A stretch of 64,000 bases of DNA from Flavobacterium chungbukense. GTDB lineage: Bacteria; Bacteroidota; Bacteroidia; Flavobacteriales; Flavobacteriaceae. The translations under genes were made by a program, and so were the position numbers. Positions 59,534 to 64,000 of this stretch are shown here, one piece after another; the first letter of the stretch is position 1; every line of letters begins with the position of its first letter. The stretch is taken from assembly GCF_020805785.1 (NCBI RefSeq), contig NZ_JAJGZV010000006.1, forward strand, positions 186,001 through 250,000, written 5' to 3'. The notes under the pieces are model-generated. The model worked only from the letters and a program-made list of their open reading frames with translations. It was not told the origin of the DNA and did no database searches.

Positions 59534-59588
59534 GAGCATTCCGATTTTTCATCGGAAGTGGTCGGGGGTTCGAACCCCTCATCGCTCA
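59525..59588 (+). other. tRNA-like 3' segment, copy 2
   Basis: Same as the segment at 59157-59220, with one base change (C to T at 59586) in the acceptor strand. Confidence 0.72.
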
Positions 59589-59622
59589 CAAAAAAACTCC
59601 TTAAGAAATTAAGGAGTTTTTT
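59589..59622. terminator. Terminator between the tandem repeat and merR
   Basis: AAAACTCCTTAA pairs with TTAAGGAGTTTT, with A and T runs on both sides. Confidence 0.75.
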
Positions 59623-59684
59623 TTATGCTTATTTTTTTTATAAATACAAAAATATTGTCATTTCGACTTAACAGATTTAATTTG

Positions 59685-60047
59685 CTAACGCTCTTCACTT
59701 TTCAATTTCTCACATACTTTCTCAAGAAGCTTCTTAGTCTGTTTGAAGTATCTCATTTTATCATCAATCTCTTTTATTTTTGCTTCAAAAAGTTCTAATG
59801 TTTCTGGTTTCGACTCCGTACTTTCAAACCAAGTAGTCAATATTTTTTTTATTTCTGCTAAAGAAAATCCGACTTCTCTTGCTTCTATAATGATTTCTAA
59901 ACGCTCAACAGCATTACTATCGTAGTGTTTATAATTATTAGATTTCACCTTTTCATCAGTCAATCCTTTAATCATTCCTAAATTTTCATAATATCTGATA
60001 GTATGAATGGACAGTCCAGTTTTTTTTGATAATTCATTTATAAGCAT
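59685..60047 (-). CDS. MerR-family transcriptional regulator
   Basis: The 120-residue protein has the N-terminal MerR helix-turn-helix (Leu-Ser-Lys-Lys-Thr-Gly-Leu-Ser-Ile-His-Thr-Ile-Arg-Tyr-Tyr-Glu) and the second wing. A coiled dimerisation helix follows. There is no ligand domain and no conserved cysteine pair, so the signal is unknown. A perfect 15-bp operator-like palindrome lies 33 bp upstream, and no adjacent target gene is obvious. Confidence 0.88.
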   Translation of the reverse strand: MLINELSKKTGLSIHTIRYYENLGMIKGLTDEKVKSNNYKHYDSNAVERLEIIIEAREVGFSLAEIKKILTTWFESTESKPETLELFEAKIKEIDDKMRYFKQTKKLLEKVCEKLKSEER

Positions 60048-60080
60048 GACTCCTTTTTTAAAACAAACAATAAAGCGTAG

Positions 60081-60112
60081 AGTATAGTCTATACTTTACT
60101 ACAACAAATATA
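60081..60112 (-). promoter_or_regulatory. Promoter and putative operator of the merR gene
   Basis: Minus-strand TATATTTG (60112-60105) is a -7 box. Immediately downstream lies AGTATAG-T-CTATACT (60081-60095), a perfect inverted repeat around the expected transcript start, suggesting autorepression. Confidence 0.55.
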
Positions 60113-60233
60113 GTAATTGTTTTTATTTTAAAGTTTTTAAAACACAAGAAAATAAGAAAAAATGATTGTCAATTTATTGATTAAAAATACCAAACAGCAA
60201 TAGCAAAGCTATAAAGACGGAACTCAGCCATAA

Positions 60234-60262
60234 AAAAAACTTCAAATTTCTTTGAAGCTTTT
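60234..60262. terminator. Hairpin downstream of the unrecognised secreted-protein gene
   Basis: AAACTTCAAA pairs with TTTGAAGCTT, T-rich to the right and A-rich to the left, 20 bp beyond the stop at 60282. Confidence 0.6.
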
Positions 60263-60281
60263 TTTGCTTTTGACTTAAATC

Positions 60282-61136
60282 TTATTTTTTATATTTTATT
60301 TTGACTGTTTTAATAAATCCTGGATTATTTTTTTCCGTTTTTATTTCAACTGGCAGGTTTTCTTCATTATAAGTTATTACAGATGTATATTCTGAAACAG
60401 GAAAATTTTGGTCAACGTTTTTGTTTCCTATACAGGTATTTTGATTTACAAAATCACTATAATAATCATAAAAAGGAGACAATGAGATTAATGAATTTAT
60501 AAAATATTTATCTCCATACATACTTTCACACATCATTTTGTTTATGCTTGGCTTGTTATCAAATTTATAATCTACAGAATGTTTTTCTCGAGAAGGTTTT
60601 AGTTGCGCTAGAGAAACAACATTTCCATTCTCCATCTTGTATTTATACTCGCTTGTATTCTTAGATAATTTTAAAACATTACCCTTCATTTCGTAAATAC
60701 GTTCATTTACATACTTGCTATTATGCACGTAGCGCCAGCTATCATTAAATTTAAAATTATTAGCATCTTTTATTTCGAATAAAATAGATTTTTTTGACAG
60801 TGGTTTAAATTCTGTTTCGCCAACTTTTTTTCTGGTATTTAATATTTCAATTATATAGCCATCTTTATTGTAAGTATAAAAATCATCAAACATATCACCA
60901 TCATTATATGTATTGGATACTTTTTCCAACAATCCGTTTTGATTATATGTGTAGTAAACTGGCTTTTTGCCTTGTTCTTCTTTTGAAGATAATTTGCCAT
61001 TTTCGAATTTATAAAATGTGGTAGTCGAACTATTTTCATCTATAATCACGTCTGTTATCGATTCGATTTGATATTTCTTTTGCTGGGAAAAAGATATAGA
61101 CGAAATCAGAATACTAATAAGTAAAATTTTCTTCAT
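60282..61136 (-). CDS. Unrecognised secreted protein (284 residues)
   Basis: The signal peptide is about 17 residues long (ending Ser-Phe-Ser-Gln). The mature part has many tyrosine-rich, short beta-like repeats (Tyr-Thr-Tyr-Asn and similar), reminiscent of toxin-repeat or YD-like surface proteins but without a clear periodic motif. Two cysteines lie in the C-terminal half. No family recognised. Confidence 0.6.
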   Translation of the reverse strand: MKKILLISILISSISFSQQKKYQIESITDVIIDENSSTTTFYKFENGKLSSKEEQGKKPVYYTYNQNGLLEKVSNTYNDGDMFDDFYTYNKDGYIIEILNTRKKVGETEFKPLSKKSILFEIKDANNFKFNDSWRYVHNSKYVNERIYEMKGNVLKLSKNTSEYKYKMENGNVVSLAQLKPSREKHSVDYKFDNKPSINKMMCESMYGDKYFINSLISLSPFYDYYSDFVNQNTCIGNKNVDQNFPVSEYTSVITYNEENLPVEIKTEKNNPGFIKTVKIKYKK

Positions 61137-61194
61137 GATTTAAAGGGCTATTTTTATGTTATACAATTAGTTTTGGAATGTTTATCCTTTCTAT

Positions 61195-62286
61195 TTAAGA
61201 TTTAATTTTTATTCTTTTGTTATTTAGATAGTTTCTTACTGGCATATCAAAAAAAGTCATGACCAAATAAGCAAATCCAACCAATAAAATAACTGCTGTT
61301 ACGATAACTAAAACTAATTGATTTGAATCTGGTTTATAATTAACATAATAATTGCCAAACATCCACAAAACTGAATAATGGGTCATATACAAAGGATAAG
61401 AGATCTTACCTGAAAAAACACAGGCTTTTTTCAGTTCTGGTTTCAAGACAGCTCCAGCTCCTAATGAAATTAATAATGGAAAATAAAATAAAACCACTAA
61501 TGGTTCAGATATCCAATTCCACTCTGAAAATGGCATTATAAAAGCTAATAATAGCAAAATAGTCAAACCAGCAAAGCCAAGCTTATTTTTTATAATCCAA
61601 TTGAATCTGTAAATCAATAATCCCGCTAAAAAAGAATACGATATTCGGGCACAACCATCCCAAAAAGTTGGTCCACTCCAGCCTCCTAGTAGATTTCCAG
61701 AATTATACGCTACATAACAAATAGCCATTGCAGAAAATATAGTAAGTAACACTAAGTAATTTTTACGAATTCTGTAAAGTACCAATGCATATACGATATT
61801 AGCAATATACTCCCAAAACAAGGACCAAGCTGGCGCATTAAAACTAAACAAATTAAAACCTCGATCTGCAATAAATGGATACGGAACGAGGAATAAAGAA
61901 CAAATAAAAGTCAATATGATTTTTCCGGCACTATACAATTCCAAATTACCTCCAAAAGGGTCAAACAAAAAAGCCAGCAGTCCTAGTATCGATCCAGCAA
62001 TAACCAGCGGATGTAATCTAATGATTCTTGCTATAAAAAAATTACGCAATCCCATTTTAGCAATACGATCGTCATAAGCATATCCGATTACAAATCCTGA
62101 AAGACAGAAGAAAAAATCGACAGCCAAAAAACCATGTCCGAGAAAATTTTTACTTGGATCTGTATAAATCCATTCCATAAAATGAAAAACAACTACTGCA
62201 AAAGCTGCAATTCCCCTCAAACCGTCTAAAATTTCAAAATGCTGTTTGCTCTGCAGAGTTTTTTCGGGTATATTAATTGTATTCAT
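61195..62286 (-). CDS. Acyltransferase family 3 (OafA-like) membrane protein
   Basis: The 363-residue polytopic protein has about ten membrane helices. It starts with Leu-Asp-Gly-Leu-Arg-Gly-Ile-Ala-Ala-Phe and a following Val-Phe-His-Phe, where the His is the conserved active-site residue. A downstream Phe-Phe-Cys-Leu-Ser-Gly-Phe-Val motif is also family-typical. Such enzymes O-acylate sugars of surface polysaccharides. No glycan cluster surrounds it, so the target is unknown. Confidence 0.9.
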   Translation of the reverse strand: MNTINIPEKTLQSKQHFEILDGLRGIAAFAVVVFHFMEWIYTDPSKNFLGHGFLAVDFFFCLSGFVIGYAYDDRIAKMGLRNFFIARIIRLHPLVIAGSILGLLAFLFDPFGGNLELYSAGKIILTFICSLFLVPYPFIADRGFNLFSFNAPAWSLFWEYIANIVYALVLYRIRKNYLVLLTIFSAMAICYVAYNSGNLLGGWSGPTFWDGCARISYSFLAGLLIYRFNWIIKNKLGFAGLTILLLLAFIMPFSEWNWISEPLVVLFYFPLLISLGAGAVLKPELKKACVFSGKISYPLYMTHYSVLWMFGNYYVNYKPDSNQLVLVIVTAVILLVGFAYLVMTFFDMPVRNYLNNKRIKIKS

Positions 62287-62677
62287 TAGGTTAATGTTTT
62301 CCTTATTAGTTGATTTGGAGTGATTGCAAGATCTACAATTTTATACTTAAATCAAAATAAGAATTTTCACATTTAAATAACTTTTTAAACTTTTCTACCA
62401 AGCTCATTGTGTCTTTCAGAGATTGTCTTCCTCATTCGTAATTTGATAATACATTTTTATTATTGCGCTGAGATGGTTTAATTGTGTTTTTGAAGAAAGC
62501 TTTACCAGTTTACTATTTATTATTCCCAAAAGAGCCTAAAAGACATCTTTTAATCCATATTCTTTTCTAATCTCTGATTTTTAATAAAGAAGAGAGACAT
62601 AATCAATAAGCAAATTTTTTAAATGATAAAACAGAAAACTCCTTTGTTAAAAGGAGTTTTTTTATTCTTTATCGAGT
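62287..62677. other. Gene-free region
   Basis: 391 bp of AT-rich DNA. The only feature seen is the hairpin at 62635-62660. No coding frame or promoter pair is convincing. Confidence 0.5.
62635..62660. terminator. Terminator downstream of the YdeI-like gene
   Basis: AAAACTCCTTT pairs with AAAGGAGTTTT, loop GTTA, 18 bp beyond the gene end. Confidence 0.7.
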
Positions 62678-63271
62678 TTAATCATTCAAACCTTTTCCAG
62701 CTAAAATATGAGGAATATTTTTTTCTACTCTAGCCTCTCTCGTTTTTGATTGTTTTGGTTGAGAAAAATGAAGAAGATAAGCTCTTTGTCGTCCAGGAGT
62801 TAAAATATAAAAAGCTTCTTTCAAATTTGGATTATCATTCAACTTATCTTGAAACTCTTTTGCAATTTCAAATTCTGAAACTTTCTTTAATTCTACTTTT
62901 AAACCATTTTTCTCATTTTCAGCAGCTTCATAAATATATCTTTTTAAAGAATCTTTTACATTTAAAATATCTTCAACACAGGTAAAACGAACCTGACGCG
63001 CTGCTTGAACATTGTCTGTCTGCTGAATCAATATATTATCAGGATCTTTCATTAAAGCTCCTTTAAAAAATAAAAAAGCGCAATATTCTTTAAAAGCATG
63101 AATCAATACAATATTTGCTTTATCAAAAGTATAACATGGACTTCCCCATTTTAATTCTTCCACAAGATGACAATCTAGAGCAATGTTTCGTAACAGCTCA
63201 AATTCTTCCCTCCATTTTTCTGCTTTTTCAAAATAGAAATCAACTTTAGGATTCGTACTATACTTTGTCAT
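62678..63271 (-). CDS. YdeI/OmdA-like protein with DUF1801-type domain
   Basis: In this 197-residue protein the N-terminal part (Trp-Gly-Ser-Pro-Cys-Tyr-Thr-Phe, Phe-Lys-Glu-Tyr-Cys-Ala-Phe-Leu-Phe-Phe-Lys-Gly) matches the YdhG/DUF1801 fold. The last 40 residues with Thr-Pro-Gly-Arg-Gln-Arg-Ala-Tyr are the YdeI/OmpD-associated tail. Function is unknown. It stands alone between terminators and the lpxA-type gene. Confidence 0.82.
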   Translation of the reverse strand: MTKYSTNPKVDFYFEKAEKWREEFELLRNIALDCHLVEELKWGSPCYTFDKANIVLIHAFKEYCAFLFFKGALMKDPDNILIQQTDNVQAARQVRFTCVEDILNVKDSLKRYIYEAAENEKNGLKVELKKVSEFEIAKEFQDKLNDNPNLKEAFYILTPGRQRAYLLHFSQPKQSKTREARVEKNIPHILAGKGLND

Positions 63272-63341
63272 AAATAGTCAGTTAAGTAATTAAAGTTAAT
63301 AAAATTGCTAATTAATTTACAAGGTTCACTAGAAATAAAAA

Positions 63342-64000
63342 TCATTCCTTATAACCTTTGACAATTCCTCGTTTTGAATGATTAACGAAATCCAAAATTT
63401 TATTTCGTTCTTCAGTTGCCTCAAATTGATTTTCTATCAAGTGAAGAGCCAATTTTGCATTTCTTCTTTCTTGAAATAAAATTCTATAAATAGCTTTTAA
63501 TTCTTCAAGTTTATTAGAATCAAATCCTCTTCTCTTTAAACCAACCAAGTTTAGACCTAAATATTGCAAAGGATCACGCGCAACCATAATATAAGGCGGA
63601 ATATCTTTTACAACACGGCTTAAACCACTAATCATGGTATGCTCCCCAATAATAGAAAATTGATGAACAGCAGTTAACCCGCTAATATTTGACCAATCAC
63701 CAACTTGTACTTCTCCAGCAATTCCAACACTAAAACCAACAACACAATTATTCCCTATAATACAATCATGGCCAATATGAGCATTAGACATAATTAAATT
63801 ATAATTTCCAATACTAGTTTTCACATTAGAAATAGTTCCTTTATTAATCGTGACAAATTCTCGAATTATATTATGACTTCCTATCTCTAAAAACGTATGC
63901 TCGTTTTTGTATTTTAAATCCTGAGGAATTCCACCCAATATAGCATTAGAATGGATATCGCAGTTCTCACCAATTCTTGTCCCACTCAATATAGTGACAT
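63342..64000 (-). CDS. lpxA: LpxA-type acyltransferase, 5' end beyond the window
   Basis: At least 219 residues of a left-handed beta-helix. Hexapeptide repeats are followed by Ala-His-Ile-Gly-His-Asp, containing the catalytic-type histidine pair, and Val-Gly-Leu-Lys-Arg-Arg-Gly-Phe. The C-terminal helical domain follows. The signature segment Gly-Ile-Pro-Gln-Asp-Leu-Lys-Tyr is typical of UDP-GlcNAc acyltransferase, the first step of lipid A synthesis. The frame is open to the window edge, so a start at TTG 63989 is not real and about 40 N-terminal residues are missing. It could be a second, non-essential paralogue. Confidence 0.85.
   Translation of the reverse strand, partial: VTILSGTRIGENCDIHSNAILGGIPQDLKYKNEHTFLEIGSHNIIREFVTINKGTISNVKTSIGNYNLIMSNAHIGHDCIIGNNCVVGFSVGIAGEVQVGDWSNISGLTAVHQFSIIGEHTMISGLSRVVKDIPPYIMVARDPLQYLGLNLVGLKRRGFDSNKLEELKAIYRILFQERRNAKLALHLIENQFEATEERNKILDFVNHSKRGIVKGYKE

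Larger units (their letters stand above)
58824..59593. repeat. Tandem duplication, 368-bp unit carrying tRNA 3' end and GIY-YIG gene
   Basis: Unit 1 is 58824-59191, unit 2 is 59192-59559, and a third partial copy runs 59560-59593. Units 1 and 2 differ at only three positions by direct comparison (58886 C/T, 58916 G/A, 59123 A/G against 59254, 59284, 59491). Each unit comprises the T arm and acceptor end of tRNA-Val, a hairpin, a GIY-YIG reading frame and a tRNA-like segment. Confidence 0.93.

Noticed and set aside
59157..59588. Two further tRNA genes
   Set aside because: Only the 3' half is tRNA-like; no 5' acceptor strand pairs with ATCGCCC, and the anticodon arm spacing is wrong.
58824..59593. 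CRISPR-like array
   Set aside because: There are only two 368-bp units, they contain a protein gene, and there are no variable spacers.
63342..63989. Complete LpxA-type gene starting at TTG 63989
   Set aside because: The frame stays open to the window edge with fitting hexapeptide sequence, so the gene continues outside.

Overview
The window looks like a chromosomal segment of a Flavobacterium-type member of the Bacteroidetes. The DNA is AT-rich. Promoters carry the Bacteroidetes -33 TTTG / -7 TAnnTTTG signature, and no strong Shine-Dalgarno sequences are apparent. Gene content fits: a SusC-like domain, an S46 dipeptidyl-peptidase, single-chain GcvP, a Bacteroidetes-type Mur ligase, and an MlaE/F pair. 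Palindromic intergenic repeats typical of flavobacterial genomes are abundant. Almost all of it is ordinary housekeeping chromosome. I see no insertion sequence, prophage or CRISPR array.

Layout. 1-6.4 kb: the edge of a secreted protein, rhomboid protease, rarA, a coupled minus-strand unit radC-yjjG-secreted protein, and mpl. 6.6-15.4 kb: a giant alpha-2-macroglobulin carrying an embedded SusC-like plug, facing an S46 peptidase. 15.6-19.4 kb: hpt, adk, a CNNM/CBS transporter and obgE on the minus strand. 19.6-25.8 kb: a sorbosone-dehydrogenase-like lipoprotein, a TonB-dependent receptor, a small helical protein, purK and purE. 25.9-30.9 kb: an acidic unknown protein, an M3 oligopeptidase, a zeta-like kinase with an overlapping 53-residue ORF and a SanA-like protein, and hicAB. 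31.1-37.2 kb: a cation/proton antiporter divergent from a GbsR/MarR regulator, whose putative operator recurs in front of a membrane protein/DUF2071/DCC set, followed by a TIGR01777 epimerase, an SRPBCC protein and a DUF1090-like protein. 37.5-46.3 kb: UbiA-like protein, gcvP, a KAS III enzyme, a methyltransferase, a GT2 and the MlaE/F-like transporter. 46.4-52.1 kb: a frameshifted outer-membrane protein, SprT-like, unknown secreted, SDR, M28 peptidase and acyl-CoA dehydrogenase. 52.6-58.6 kb: chalcone-isomerase-like protein, amino-acid dehydrogenase, tonB facing exbB-exbD, and folC. 58.8-59.6 kb: tRNA-Val followed by a tandemly duplicated 368-bp module. 59.7-64 kb: MerR regulator, unknown secreted protein, acyltransferase, YdeI-like protein and an lpxA-type gene cut by the window end.

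Most notable signals. (1) tRNA-Val(UAC) is followed by two near-identical 368-bp tandem units. Each carries a GIY-YIG mini-nuclease whose last codons merge into a tRNA-like D arm and then a perfect copy of the tRNA-Val T arm and acceptor end. (2) Three copies of a roughly 110-nt element share conserved ends and differ completely in the sequence, but not the pairing, of a long internal hairpin; this is covariation visible by eye and resembles the Flavo-1 RNA motif. (3) The macroglobulin carries a carboxypeptidase-regulatory domain plus TonB plug with no beta-barrel. (4) A nearly identical 22-bp inverted repeat lies at the GbsR promoter and in front of the next gene. (5) At least six families of long, often perfect, inverted repeats sit between genes.

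All functional names come from recognising motifs and overall sequence by eye. No database search or folding calculation was run.
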